Counted from the stretch's first letter, positions 47,937 through 60,088 are shown. The stretch: DNA of 64,000 nucleotides from Delphinus delphis (GCF_949987515.2 NC_082689.1:62763246-62827245), one strand, 5' to 3'. Program-made: numbers and translations. Notes: generated by a model not told the origin, from the letters alone.

Positions 47937-49083
47937 GTGAGTATTTGTCACTGAAACATACATATTCATGGGTGTATATATATTTATTCATGGGTGTCTG
48001 CACACTGACATGCCCACACAACAGACCCACATACGCACAAAACGGTGTGCATACACATGCATGCAAACTGAAATTACCCCAAGATATTTAAAAAATTATA
48101 ACGATGTCTTAAGCATGGCTAAGTGTCGAAGACTAAGCTGGCATCTGAAAGGCCAGATTGACTGCAGAGTAAACTTACTCCCATTCTTTCCACGGCACTT
48201 TAAACTCCTTACTTTGCTTTTATTTTATCGTACTCCCTGACATATTACGTATGTGTTTATCATCTGGGTTCTTCATTGGAAGGTAACCTCCATAAGGACA
48301 GGTATTTTGTCTGTCTTGTTTCTTACTCTCTCCCCAGTAACTAGAATAGTTGCTGGAGCATTGGAGGTGCTCAGTAAGTATTTGTTGGATATCTGCTGGG
48401 AAAGTGATTAACACGATAGAATTTTTTTAATCTTAAAAGGAATACTCTTAGATGTTGCCTTTTTCAATAGATTTTTTTCCCAGAGATAATCTAACTTCTG
48501 ACTTGCCCCTTTATATTAACATTATGTTCTGGAGATTATTTTTTTATAATTTTGAAATATTTTATAGCTAGCCAAAGATTTGTTTGCTGTCCTATAACCT
48601 AGGTTTGTTACTTGGTATTATTTGATTGCATGTTCAAAAAACCCTCAAATATTCTTATTTAATATACTTTAAATCAAATGCTCATCACAGTGTTGATCAT
48701 GTAATTAAAACGGATATAATTTAAAATGCCAGTACATAGGTCAAGAGGGCAAAAAAAAAAAAATTAGAATTTGTTGACTGACCTCCCTAATTCCTCTAAT
48801 TCTTGAATGATTTGTGGAAGAAAAACAATTGGTGCTCCATTCTCTATTATTATATAATATATAAGCTATATAACCATTATATAGTTGTGGTCCTGTTTTA
48901 AACCTCTGTACATGTTAGTTCTATAAGCAGTAGGCTCTCCAATATTGTTTTTAGGTTAACTCAGATTCCATATTTTGTTACTTAATTTTATAATGACTTA
49001 TTTGGTGACTCAGTTGAAAAATTTGACATGGAGTGGCAAGTAGGTGGGGTGAAAAGTTACAGACTAATTTTGATTTCATTTAG
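47937..49083 (+). other. LRP2: intron with an ancient repeat piece
   Basis: 1.15 kb. Near 48260-48390 an ancient repeat-like phrase set is seen (aacctccataaggacaggta, gtgctcagtaagtatttgtt). The remainder is AT-rich with an A12 run at about 48751-48763. Confidence 0.55.
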
Positions 49084-49320
49084 GCTCCGAATCCTCAAAT
49101 GGCTGTAGCAACAACGTGAATGCCTGTCAGCAAATTTGCCTGCCTGTACCAGGAAGACTGTTCTCGTGTGCCTGTGCCACCGGATTTAAACTCAGTCCTG
49201 ATAACCGGACCTGCTCCCCATATCACTCTTTCATTGTTGTTTCCACGCTGTGGGCAATCAGGGGCTTTAGCTTGGAATTGTCAGATCATTCAGAAGCCAT
49301 GGTGCCAGTGGCAGGCCAAG
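49084..49320 (+). CDS. LRP2: LRP2 exon 24: EGF-like module and entry strand of propeller 5
   Basis: Phase 1-1 exon of 79 codons. The EGF-like module runs from [19 protein letters not shown] to NRTC. It is followed by [20 protein letters not shown] and MVPVAGQG, the entry strand of the next propeller. The acceptor is ttcatttag and the donor gtatgc. Confidence 0.95.
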
Positions 49321-51270
49321 GTATGCCAACTCCAGTATAAGTCACATCTGACTCCATCTGGTGCCATGTTGAAGTCCTTGGTACCATAAAGCATTTCTCC
49401 ACGTCTGGATTTGGTACATAAGGAAGCTTGTTTCTCCTGCTTGATAACCATATTCACATGTCCTCATGACTCATCTCTCTTTTCTTATCTCTAAAAAGTC
49501 ATGGATCTAAGTTACCATCTTGTAAATAAAGTCACTAAGTTTTTCAACCAATTTTTCATTTTGAAAAATATCAAATGCAGAAAAGTTGAAAAAAAGGTAT
49601 AGAGAACATCCTCATACCCGCTAGATTCAACCATTCTTAACATTTCACCACATTTGAGCCTTCAATCTCTCTGTGTGTTTATGTGTGTATACATACATAT
49701 ACATATATTTTGAATGAACCTTTCGAAGATATATTGCAGATATCATGACACTTCACCCCTGTCTACTTAGCATGCAGCTTGAAGGGCATTATCATCTAAT
49801 TCGTATTTTTTCCTGTTGGCCTCATAATATTTTTATAACTGTGGATTTGTTCCAGCCAAGATCTAATCAAGATTCATGCATCGTATTTGGAATGTCTGTT
49901 TTGTGTCTTTTGATCTGTAGTAGTTACCCCAGTATTTTGTTATGACAGTGATTTTTTTGAAGAGACAAACCTATTGTCTTTTTAGCATCTCACATTGAGG
50001 ATGTCTGATTACTTCCTCATAGTGTCGTTTAACTTGTCATTCAATTTATACCCTGATTTCCCATGAAATGAAAGTTAGGTCTAATTGCTTGATTAGATTG
50101 GGGTTGAACACACTTGAGAAGAATCCTTCACAGATGAAGCTGTGTCCCTGATACAGAACCTCATTAAAAAGGACATAATGTCAGCTTGTGCCCCTCTTAG
50201 TAATGCTTAAGCTTGATCACTTGGTTAAGGTGGTCACCGTGAAGTCTCTGCTTATTTTCCCCCTTTGTAATTTGTATGAAATCTTTGGGGCCACACTTTG
50301 GTACCCATGAATATGTTTTTCCCTAAGCACCTTTTATTCATTGGTTTGAGCCATTGATGATCCTTGTCTGAAATGATTATTTAATTGGGCATTGCAAAAT
50401 GGTGATTTTTCTTGTTCTATCATTCCTTCTACATTCATTCTTTTAAAAAAATAATTAATTTTTGTCTGCGGTGGGTCTCTGCTGCTGTGCGCGGGCTTTC
50501 TCTAGTTGCGGCGAGCAGGGGCTACTCTTTGTTGTGGTGTGTGGGCTTCTCATCGCGGTGGCTTCTCTTGTTCCGGAGCACGGGCTCTAGGCGCTCAGGC
50601 TTCAGTAATTGTGGCATGCGGGCTCAGTAGTCGTGGCATGCGGGCTCAGTAGTCGTGGCGCACAGGCTTAGTTGTTCTGTGGCTTGTGGGATCTTCCCGG
50701 ACCAGGGATCGAACCCGTGTCTCCAGCATTGGCAGGCGGATTCTTAGCCACTGCACCACCAGGGAAGTCCCTACGTTCATTCTTCTATAAAGGAGAGCTC
50801 TCCTTTTTACTGTCACATGCACTCAAGTTTTTATTTTTTTAATTCAGTGTAGAATCATTTAGCATAATTATTCTTTTGATGCTCCAGGCAATCCATTTTG
50901 GCAGGAGAGAGCCTCTCAAAGTGACTGCCTGTATTTTTTCGACATGATCCCATTAGTGTTTGAGTGCTTCCTTGTTTCTTGGTCTAATAAATATGTTCCA
51001 GGCTCACCTGTACCTTCCCTTCCCAAACCTATAATTAGCCATTTCTCCCAGGAGCCAGTGCTCTTTACTGTGGGAAGTGGTTTTTAGAAACTAAGATCTG
51101 GGGGTAAATGTGCTCATTGCAACTGGGAAATAAATAGTTTTATTTCATAATGGGGGCATGGTTGGAGCAGAGGGGGTTGGGAATGAGAGTTTGAGAGGAA
51201 GGGCAGACATTTTTAAAACTTCTAGTTCAAGCTAGAGTATTGTTTAATGATCTTTTCTTAAATATTCTAG
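49321..51270 (+). other. LRP2: intron with an old LINE-like region and one SINE
   Basis: 1.95 kb. About 49540-50340 looks like a diverged LINE (ggtatagagaacatcctcat, cattcttaacatttcaccac). A CHR SINE follows at 50443-50770. Confidence 0.65.
50443..50770 (-). mobile_element. CHR-type SINE, antisense
   Basis: tttgtctgcggtgggtctct body and head ending ccaccagggaagtcc. The 14-bp target duplication ctac[a/g]ttcattctt is at 50429-50442 and 50771-50784. A 21-bp internal unit (catgcgggctcagtagtcgt-like) is repeated. Confidence 0.93.
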
Positions 51271-51459
51271 GGCGAAATGCACTGCACGTGGATGTGGACG
51301 TATCTTCTGGCTTTATTTATTGGTGTGATTTTAGCAACTCTGTGCCATCTAATAATGCAATCCGTAGAATCAGACCAGATGGGTCTAGCTTTACAAACAT
51401 CATTACAGATGGGATAGGAGAAAATGGAGTCCGGGGTATTGCAGTGGATTGGGTAGCAG
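51271..51459 (+). CDS. LRP2: LRP2 exon 25: propeller 5 blade
   Basis: Phase 1-1 exon of 63 codons: [20 protein letters not shown] and [15 protein letters not shown]. The YWTD position reads YWCD, as in human megalin. The frame requires the donor gtgggt at 51460. A better-looking donor, gtaagc, begins four bases downstream but would shift the frame. Confidence 0.94.
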
Positions 51460-53077
51460 GTGGGTAAGCTATATAGTGATTTTATTGAAAAGGCTTTTCA
51501 TGTTTGCATTTCTTATTTATTTATCATCTTATTTATGCTATAAAGTTTAACATAAGTGCGACAGATCTGTTTTTCTGAATGTTTATTGAGATTACTTAAA
51601 ATAGATTGAATTGTGTTTTTAGAATAAACGTCACAGACTTGTGTCTGTTAATGATAAGGTGTTTCAGTTGACAGATTCATTAGAGATTATCTCATTTGCT
51701 TCTATTATTAACAGGATCAAACTGTAGGCAAAATGGATAGAAATATTTAATTATGTAGGTTTATTTCACACTTAAATGAGCGTCTAATTTCTAAATTAGA
51801 AATGTCTAAATTTTCACAGAGAAAGGGATATCAAAATATAATGTAAACCATGAAATATGACATTTACTTTAAAGGTTAGCAATTTTACTTGCCGAATTCT
51901 TAATTGCTTCCTCATGTTAATGTATGAAAACCGTTTTGATTATTAGGTACTTTATTGTAGTTAAATTGAAATGCCTGACCCAATATTACATTAACTTAGC
52001 TATACTGATTCATGTACTTAATTTTGGATTACCACTGAATTTTAATGATACACTGACAAACAAATGTATTGTACTTCTAGAATATAATCCCGTTATATCA
52101 AAATAGGTATCACTGTGTGTTATCAAGCTTGGCAAATAGATATTACTTAGAAATATTAAAATATATTATGAAAATCTAGATACTATAATAATTAATTGCC
52201 AGTAGTAAACATGGTAATATGGTTAGCTAAAGCTTTAATTTGGTTCTTAAATTCCATTGTTGATTACAAATTTACTACATTATTTCTGAGGATATAGATA
52301 AAACACAGCTATGCCCATTCATTTATGTATTGTCTATGATTGCTTTCATGTTACTGTGGCAGAGTAGAGTGTACTGTATACTCTGCAAAGCCTAAAATAT
52401 TTACTGTTTGGCCCCTTACAGAAAAAGCTTGCCAACCCTTAGTAGCAGTACAACAGACTTCTGACTACATGGAATCAATGCGGGCTCCCTCTCTATTCCT
52501 TAAACTATCTTCCTGCCATGCTTTTTATTCTAGCATTTACATTGTTCTTTAATGCCCAAAGGCAAATGGCCTTTTGTTTTGGTGACTTTAGAAGGTCCTT
52601 GGGATGAAAACCTCTACACTACTTAGAAAGGCAAGAAAAGATCTCGCGTTAATGCCAAACAGAAAGAGCTTTTGATGACATAGGTAACAACCTGAGATAT
52701 TGCTGGCTCTCACTCTTTGCTCCTTTCATCGTGTTGGAGTAGAAGGTATGTCATGATAATGAGTCTTTGAAGATTCAGGTAGAAGAGGAAGGACATTCTG
52801 GAAAATACACCTTTCAGTAGAAAGTGGGTTATGATGTTTGCTATGAATTCGGATCTGCTTTAGAAGCTGAAGAGAGTTACATTCTCTTTAAATGTGAAGA
52901 AACAATCTATTTAGTTCCTAAGAGTAAATATTTATTTTTCTAAGTCTAAACTGAGATATTAATCTATCATCCTGGAAAAGACAACATATACTGACCCAAA
53001 CCTCAATCTTACAAACGGTATCTTCTTCTTCCTTCTTGTTTTTCCATTCATCAGCATGCTCTTTCATTTTTCTGCAG
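51460..53077 (+). other. LRP2: intron with a hAT-like scrap
   Basis: 1.6 kb, very AT-rich. A fragment near 52318-52440 shares phrases with the hAT-like element at 63172 (gcaaagcctaaaatatttac, cagaaaaagcttgccaaccc). Confidence 0.65.
52318..52440 (+). repeat. hAT-like DNA transposon fragment
   Basis: Partial copy ending in the right-hand terminal region of the same family as 63172-63364, with the terminal bases degraded. Confidence 0.65.
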
Positions 53078-53998
53078 GAAATCTTTATTTCACCAATGCT
53101 TTTAGGTCTGAAACACTGATAGAAGTTCTAAGGATCAATACCACTCATCGCCGTGTTCTCCTTAAAACCACAGTGGATATGCCCAGGGATATTGTTGTAG
53201 ACCCCAAGAACAGATACCTCTTCTGGTCTGACTATGGACAAAACCCAAAGATTGAACGTTCTTTTCTTGACTGTACCAATCGAACTGTGCTTGTATCAAA
53301 CATCGTTGCCACGCCACGGGGCTTGGCATTGGACCTTAGCAATGGCTACGTTTATTGGGTTGATGATGCTTTAGATTTAATTGCAAGGGTCAGCATTGAT
53401 GGAGGGGAATCTGAAGTAATTCGTTTTGGCAGTCGTTACCCTGCTCCATATGCCATCACTATATTAGGAAATTCCATCATATGGGTAGACAGGAATTTAA
53501 AAAAAATCTTCCAAGCTAGCAAGGAGCCATATAAAACAGATCCACCAACAGTTATAAGGGACAATATCGACTGGCTAAGAGATGTGACCATCTTTGACCA
53601 GAATGCTCAGCCCCGGTCACCAGCAGAGGTCGACAACAACCCTTGCTTGGAGGATAATGGAGGATGCACCCATTTCTGCTTTGCTCTGCCTAAATTGCAC
53701 ACCCCAAAATGTGGCTGTGCCTTTGGGACCCTGCAAGGTGATGGCAAGAGCTGTGCCATTTCATCAGAAAATTTCCTCATCTTTGCCTTGGATGATTCCT
53801 TGAGGAGCTTACACTTTGACCCTGAGGACTATAGTCAACCTTTCACAGCAATAAGCGTGGAAAGAATTGCCGTGGCCCTAGACTATGACAGCATAGATAA
53901 CAGAATCTACTTCACACAAATTTTACAATCTGGAAAAGGCCAGATTTCCTATGTCAACCTGAATTCAAGGAGCAGTTCTCCCACCGTTGTTGTTTCGG
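53078..53998 (+). CDS. LRP2: LRP2 exon 26: long exon with propeller 5, EGF module and start of propeller 6
   Basis: A 921-base phase 1-1 exon, five times the length of its neighbours. It encodes four blades (NLYFTN, YLFWSD, YVYWVD, SIIWVD). An EGF-like module follows ([17 protein letters not shown]), then the entry of propeller 6 ([15 protein letters not shown]). Several N-x-S/T sites occur. The acceptor is tttctgcag and the donor gtaagt. Such an exon suggests that ancestral introns were lost within this propeller. Confidence 0.97.
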
Positions 53999-54130
53999 GT
54001 AAGTGCACACTAAGTGTAGCTTATCTTGGAAGGAGACACAATGGGGTCAACACACATGGATAACCCAGGGGTTCTAAAATGCATATTGAGACTCTAACTT
54101 CTTTTTGTGTTTTTGTTGGTGTATGTCCAG

Positions 54131-54296
54131 GCATAGGGAATCCTGAGGGCATTGCCTTTGACTGGATCAATAGAAGAATTTATTACAGTGACTACACCAA
54201 CCAGACAATTAAGTCCATTGCCACGGATGGGTCTAAGCACACTGTGATAGCCCGAGTTACAAAGCCAAGAGCAATTGTGTTAGATCCTTGCCAAGG
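54131..54296 (+). CDS. LRP2: LRP2 exon 27: propeller 6 blade
   Basis: Enters in phase 1 and leaves in phase 2. It encodes [20 protein letters not shown] and [12 protein letters not shown]. The blade motif is IYYSD. It is separated from exon 26 by only 132 bases. The acceptor is atgtccag and the donor gtatgc. Confidence 0.95.
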
Positions 54297-54652
54297 GTAT
54301 GCCATGGTCTGCTTATTTCTGGAGGGAGTGGGGTCTGAAATTATTTTATGCTCATAGAGAGTCAGTGTTTTGTGGGCTTGTAGCACTGTAGCTACAAATT
54401 CAAGGGTGAAAGAGCATGAGTGACTCTACCTGGGCAGGAACTCCCGTTGATGCTAGGAAAATTGGCAGCATACTAGCAAATTAATGCTCTGACTCAGTAA
54501 ATCCACATTGGGCAAGTTGTATGGATGGGAATGGAGTAGGGTTTCATTTTGCCATATTGGTGTCAATTTACAGTTAAAGAATGCTGCCATCTTTCTTAAG
54601 TAAAAAGAGTGAGGTTCTTTGTGATGAATTATGACTCCTTTTGGATCACTAG
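54297..54652 (+). other. LRP2: short intron, nothing recognised
   Basis: 356 bases between exons 27 and 28. Confidence 0.7.
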
Positions 54653-54811
54653 GTACATGTATTGGACCGACTGGAGTACTAATGCCCAAATTGAGAGAGC
54701 CACACTGGGAGGAAACTTCCGGGAATCCATCGTGAACAGTGACCTGGTCTGGCCCAACGGGCTCACTCTGGACTATGAAGAAGGCTTTCTCTACTGGGCA
54801 GATGCTAATCT
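54653..54811 (+). CDS. LRP2: LRP2 exon 28: propeller 6 blades
   Basis: Phase 2-2 exon of 159 bases encoding [32 protein letters not shown] and FLYWADANL. Two blade motifs, YWTDW and YWAD. The acceptor is gatcactag and the donor gtatgt. Confidence 0.95.
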
Positions 54812-56077
54812 GTATGTGTCTTTGGTTATTCCTGCGGGTGTTGATGAGAAGATTTCTTCCTCCCTCTTCAGAAAAAGAGGGATATGCATAATGTGATGAA
54901 ATATTGGTGAATACACCTGTGAAAATTGATGTATATCATGAGATTGAATAATTGTGAACTGAAGGCATCTAAAGATGCATTACTAGACAAGTTAATTTCA
55001 ACTATAATTACAAATGTAGTCATTCAATTTATAATTTACGGGCCCCATGTAAGTACCATAAAATATGAATGGCTTTTCAATGCACACTGATAGTAAGTTT
55101 TCTCTGGGCTTTAGCATTCAGTATCTTGTAAAAACATTTTCCTTCAGTCTTTGTCTTTTCGTTGTCTTCTCAAAAAAGTTCTTTCTTCTGTGCCAGCTTC
55201 TTCTCAATTTCATAGTGTTTTGCTTATAAACTTCTGTCAGCTCTAATTTTATATGTAACTCTCCAAGTACTCCTGAAATTACTCACATTCCAATCATCCG
55301 AATGATTGAAGAGATGAGATGATTTTGTTTATTATGGCTGGTGTCTACATGGTGGGAATCTTAACTTTTCTTGCTTATTTTCTTATGATTTTGGTCTTGT
55401 GCCACTGAGCACCTAACAACTTCATCTTTATTTTCTCGCTTGAAAACAAAGCAGTGATGTTTTGTGTCTAAATTTGGATCATTCTAGGTAAATATCTCAA
55501 AGTAAATGACAAATGGAAAAAATCATTAAGGGAGTGGGAAGGGAAAAGTAATTCACATTTTAAAAAAAAATATTTATTTATTTGGCTGCATCGGGTCTTA
55601 GTTGCAGCATGCGGGAATCTTTAGTTGCAGCATGTGGGATCTAGTTCTCTGACCAGGGATTGAACCCGGGTCCCCCACATTAGGAGTGCGGAGCCTTAGC
55701 CACTGGACCACCAGGGAAGTGCCATGTAATTCACATTTTATTGAGTGACTACTTTGTACTAAACACCAAGTACCATGCAATTACATGTATTATTTCATAA
55801 TGCTCTCCCGTTTTCAAATGTTAGTCTGGTTCCCTTTGTAGGATTACTTGTGGGTTATATTAATATGTGGAAATCAATGATTTATATAGGCCATTGTTTG
55901 ATAAGCAGATGAAGTTCTCCCGTTACCAGAAGAAACATTTCTTGCTGCCATATGCTGCACTTGAAAGTTGGGGGCTTGTGTAAAGCCATGGTTGGGCTCA
56001 GGCATTGGGTACCAGTTGAGAAACTTATTCTTTCTGGATTCCAGCTTTTTTTTTTTTTCCCCCCATCTTCGTTTTAG
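54812..56077 (+). other. LRP2: intron with one old SINE
   Basis: 1.27 kb with a CHR-1-like SINE at 55563-55725 and a T12 run within the pyrimidine tract of the exon 29 acceptor. Confidence 0.8.
55563..55725 (-). mobile_element. CHR-1-like SINE, antisense
   Basis: tttggctgcatcgggtctta, gtgggatctagttctctgac and head tagccactggaccaccaggg. A perfect 15-bp target duplication, gtaattcacatttta, is at 55548-55562 and 55726-55740. Confidence 0.94.
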
Positions 56078-56364
56078 GCAGAAGATTGAGCGCATCACTC
56101 TACAGGGCCTGGAGCGGGAGGTCATTGTCAGCAGAGCCAATAATCCTTTTGGTTTGGCTGTCTATGGCCAGTATGTTTACTGGACTGACTGGTTCAATAA
56201 AAAAATTTACCGAGCAAACAAATATGATGGGTCAAGTCAGACTGCAATGACCACGACTCTTCCCTTCCTGCCTAAGGGTATTCGTGCTGTCGTGAAGGAC
56301 CAACAGCAGTGTCACAATCCTTGCGATCAGTTTAATGGGGGCTGCAGCCATATTTGTGCACCAG
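56078..56364 (+). CDS. LRP2: LRP2 exon 29: end of propeller 6 and first half of EGF-like module
   Basis: Enters in phase 2 and leaves in phase 1. It encodes [40 protein letters not shown] and then [19 protein letters not shown], the first four cysteines of an EGF-like module. The acceptor is cgttttag and the donor gtaagg. Confidence 0.95.
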
Positions 56365-57076
56365 GTAAGGCACTGGCCATGAAGATAGACTCATGGAGAG
56401 TAATAATAATGATGACCACTAGTAAGGAAGGCTGAGGGAATATTCAGCTCTAATAGGAGAAAAAATTCTCTTTGTTTTCAGAGTAACTTTTAAAATAGAT
56501 TTCAGGGTTTGTATGTTGAGAAGAAGACTTTGAAAGGTTTCTTTTGTATTCCATATGGAGCCTTCTTACAAAGACGTTTTTAATTCAAGCTTGATGGAGG
56601 TAGAAAGAAACGTGCAGATTAGGCTGCTGCATCTCATGTCTTGAATAGAAATTTCATCAATGAGCTAACGTTCCTTATAAAAGGATTTAATTCTTTCACT
56701 TAGGAGGTACAGTTTATAGTGGATATTTTAGAGTGTGGTGTGTGCTTCAGAAGTGTGTTTTATAGAGAACAACAAATTCATAGGAAGACGTGCCTTTTGA
56801 GACTGTTGCTTTGCAGATTTTGCTGAGAAGGTAGAATCATTGCTAACGTTTCAGTGAAGACAAGAGATAGTGGTTTAAAGATTAAGGTGAAGTAGCCACA
56901 TTTATTAGAAATTGGTGGTGGTTCTTATTGATGGAAAAATGACTCAGAGTAGAGTTTCCATGGCTTGTCTTATAGCGTGTTTAATATAGAAGCTGTGGCC
57001 AATGCTCTTCTGGAGGAGAAAATATGAATGTTTGCTACACAAATCTTTAGCTTTTCCTGGGCCTACCTTTCTTCAG
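56365..57076 (+). other. LRP2: intron, nothing recognised
   Basis: 712 bases splitting one EGF-like module between exons 29 and 30. Confidence 0.7.
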
Positions 57077-57280
57077 GTCCAAATGGCCCTGAGTGCCAGT
57101 GTCCACACGAGGGCCACTGGTACCTGGCCAACAACAATAAGTACTGCATCCGGGATAATGGTACAAGGTGCCATAGTTCCAAGTTCACCTGCCTCAATGG
57201 GAACTGCATCCCAGAGCAGTGGAAATGTAACGACATCGATGACTGTGGTGACAGCAGTGACGAGCTGGAAACTCTCTGTG
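57077..57280 (+). CDS. LRP2: LRP2 exon 30: second half of EGF-like module and first LA repeat of cluster III
   Basis: Phase 1-1 exon of 68 codons. It completes the EGF module ([13 protein letters not shown]) and then encodes an LA repeat ([15 protein letters not shown]). In that repeat the calcium-ligand position after the fourth cysteine is Asn: [15 protein letters not shown]. The usual residue there is Asp. The acceptor is cttcttcag and the donor gtgagt. Confidence 0.95.
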
Positions 57281-57852
57281 GTGAGTTGGACTCTTGGAAC
57301 TTTTGTTAAGAACTCACAATGTGCCAAGTGTTTGGTCCTTTTAGAAGTGAAAAACATTTACTCTGAGAATCTAGATTTGCACTTTGCTTAAATCGCACAT
57401 AAGCTGATATATGTGCTGTGAAGTAGTGTATGATGCTTTATTAGGAAGCACCTCTATAGTGGTTAAGAGCAAAGGTGCTGGATGCCATTTACAGTCTGTA
57501 GAGCCCTGGGAAAGTTACTTAACCTCTCTGAGCCTCGATCACATTAAAGCATTGTGTCTGAAAACTTAACGTGATTAAGTTTAATGTGATTGAGATAAAC
57601 TTATACAGTGAGATGGCAGAGAAATGGAGTGACTTTGCCATTTGCTTAAAATACTTCATTTGCTAAAAGAAGCATACAAAATATTTGCTTAATCTAACTA
57701 ATTTAAAGTGTCATCTCACTTTGCATGCAGTGCGTTTTGCCTTGGAAGGTAAACCCAAAGTGTCTTATTTTATTTGCTTGTATCTTTTTTAGAAAATGGG
57801 ATGATGCTTTAATCCAGAAGCTTCTTCAATGTTTTTTTTCCCCTCCTCTTAG
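57281..57852 (+). other. LRP2: intron with a MIR piece
   Basis: 572 bases. A sense MIR fragment lies near 57455-57545 (ggttaagagcaaaggtgctg, aagttacttaacctctctga). Confidence 0.7.
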
Positions 57853-58095
57853 CCTATCACACCTGCCCTTTGACGAGCTTCACCTGTGCCAACGGGCGAT
57901 GTGTCCAGTATCGTTATCGTTGTGATCACTACAATGACTGTGGTGACAACAGTGATGAGGCAGGGTGCCTGTTCAGGGCTTGTAACGAAACCACGGAATT
58001 TACTTGCAGTAATGGAAAGTGCATCCCGCTTCACCTAGTCTGTGATGGAATGGACCACTGCCATGATCACAATGCTTCAGATGAGAAAAATTGCT
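57853..58095 (+). CDS. LRP2: LRP2 exon 31: LA repeats 2 and 3 of cluster III
   Basis: Phase 1-1 exon of 81 codons. The first repeat has [14 protein letters not shown] and [16 protein letters not shown]. The second has [14 protein letters not shown] and [18 protein letters not shown]. The second has a two-residue insertion before SDE and His at the ligand position just before the fifth cysteine. The acceptor is ctcctcttag and the donor gtaagt. Confidence 0.95.
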
Positions 58096-58634
58096 GTAAG
58101 TTCATCTTCAGTACTTGTGCTTTGGAGTCTTGAAGTCTTAGAGCTTGGGAGATGAAATTTTTATATAAAGACAATGCATTTTCTGAGAAAAAACCCCATC
58201 GTATTCATCTAAAACATACATTTCATTTTAATACAGTCTACTAAGCGATTTTTTAAAACTATTCTACCTAGTATTTGAATTATTCACCTAAATTTATGGA
58301 TCTGTACAACCATTCACTATTTAACGTTCAGTATTTTCTCCTTGGTTTATACATCTGACGATTTGAAAGCTCTACCAGTGGTTACTGACAAAAATGATTG
58401 ATTAATGTGTTGTGTTTAATGTTTGTTGTGCAAAAAGGTATGTAGTACAGTGTTGACTGAAATGATTTGTCTCTTTAGTTTTTCTGATAAATTGCTTTTT
58501 AGTGAATTGGTTTTCCAAAATTTCTGGGATTTGCACTTTAGAATCTTGAGAAAACAAAAGGGCGGAGCGTGAGCACAAATGTATTTTTAGTTTGGGTATA
58601 TCTACATGTTCCATTGCTTTTGTAGGCAAACTTT

Positions 58635-58842
58635 TTTTTTTTTTTTTTGGCGGTACTTGGGCCTCTCACTGCCGTGGCCTCTCCTGTTGTGGAGCACAGG
58701 CTCTGGACGCGCAGGCTCAGCAGCCATGGCTCACGGGCCCAGCCGCTCCGCGGCATGTGGGATCCTCCTGGACCGGGGGCACGAACCCGTGTCCCCTGCA
58801 TCGGCAGGCGGACTCTCAACCACTGCGCCACCAGGGAAGCCC
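58635..58842 (-). mobile_element. short CHR-2-type SINE, antisense
   Basis: T18 tail, cggtacttgggcctctcact, gcatgtgggatcctcctgga and head ending gccaccagggaagcc. The flanking repeat caaacttt is seen at about 58627-58634 and 58844-58851. Confidence 0.9.
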
Positions 58843-60088
58843 CCAAACTTTATTTTGAGTATTTTAATGCAACTCCCAGACATACATATCACTGATAAAG
58901 ACCTTCTGAAAAACAACTACTATGCCAGTATTATGCCCAACAAAATCAACAATACTTATTTAATATCCTCTAGTACTCAGTCCATATTCAAATTTTATCA
59001 CTTGTCCCCAAATGTCAACAGTTGCTCTGTTCAAATTATGATTCAGGCAAGGTCTACACATTGATTTAGGCTGGAATTGAGGCCTAGTGATTTGATTACA
59101 TTAGACTCAATTCTTTGGGCAAGAACACTTCATAGGTGGAGTTATTTCTTGTCGTATCACATAATGAAGCACATAATGCTTGATTGTTCCGCTTTAAGTG
59201 AGGACGAAATTAATTAGTGAATTTAGAAGTCAGCCTGAATCTTCCCTTAGGAAGTTCCCATCAACCTTTCACCCAGTGGTTTTAGCATCCATGGATGGTT
59301 GTTCCATAAATTCATTATTACTTTAAGGGTTACAAAATAGGCATTTTAAAATTTTGTCGTTCCTTGCACATTTATTAGCTGACGTTCCATAAAGAAGAAA
59401 TTTCCCTTATTAACTATTTTGTTATCCTGAAATAAAATTCTGCAGGGTAAATGTCTGATTCCTTTCCTTTGTCATTTTTGAGAGTAATGAGTTGGTGACC
59501 AATGAGCACTAAGTTTTTGCTTTGTTTTGTTTTTACTATTGTGTTAAACTCATGGATTTTTACGTTTTTGAGTTTAAATGCAGTGAAGTAAGTTACTGGT
59601 TTCGGTGCTTAATTGTTCTATCTTCGGCCAGCAGGAACCCTGGTAAAGTTGGGTTCTCTGTTATTTTGACTTGACCCCATTCAGTCTTCCATAGCTCAGA
59701 CTTGTACATTTCCTGTCTCAGACCTGGAATTGGCCTCATTCCTTTTGTGGTATTTAAAAATTACCACAGTGTTGCATTACCCATTCCTATTTGGCTTTTA
59801 TTGCTTCTAGGCCTTTTTATTGGACAGAGCTAGGAAATACAATTCTTAAGGGGAAAAAAAATGATATTGGTATTTTCCATTTTAATTTGGGATAACAGGT
59901 TTTTTACCTTTTGGATTTTATAATCATGTCTGTTTTACTTAAAAATCTTGGTTTGTAATAAGTGACATTAACATAGTCACTTATTTGCTTTATTCTATAA
60001 TAATTTCAACATGCCTATAAGAATTTCAACGTAACCACACAAATATAATTAAAGATTTTAGGTCCTTCTTGTTCTTAGATTATTTCCC

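Noticed and set aside
49520..50340. A further firm LINE call
   Set aside because: The similarity is too diverged to assign a family by eye; mentioned only within the intron entry.
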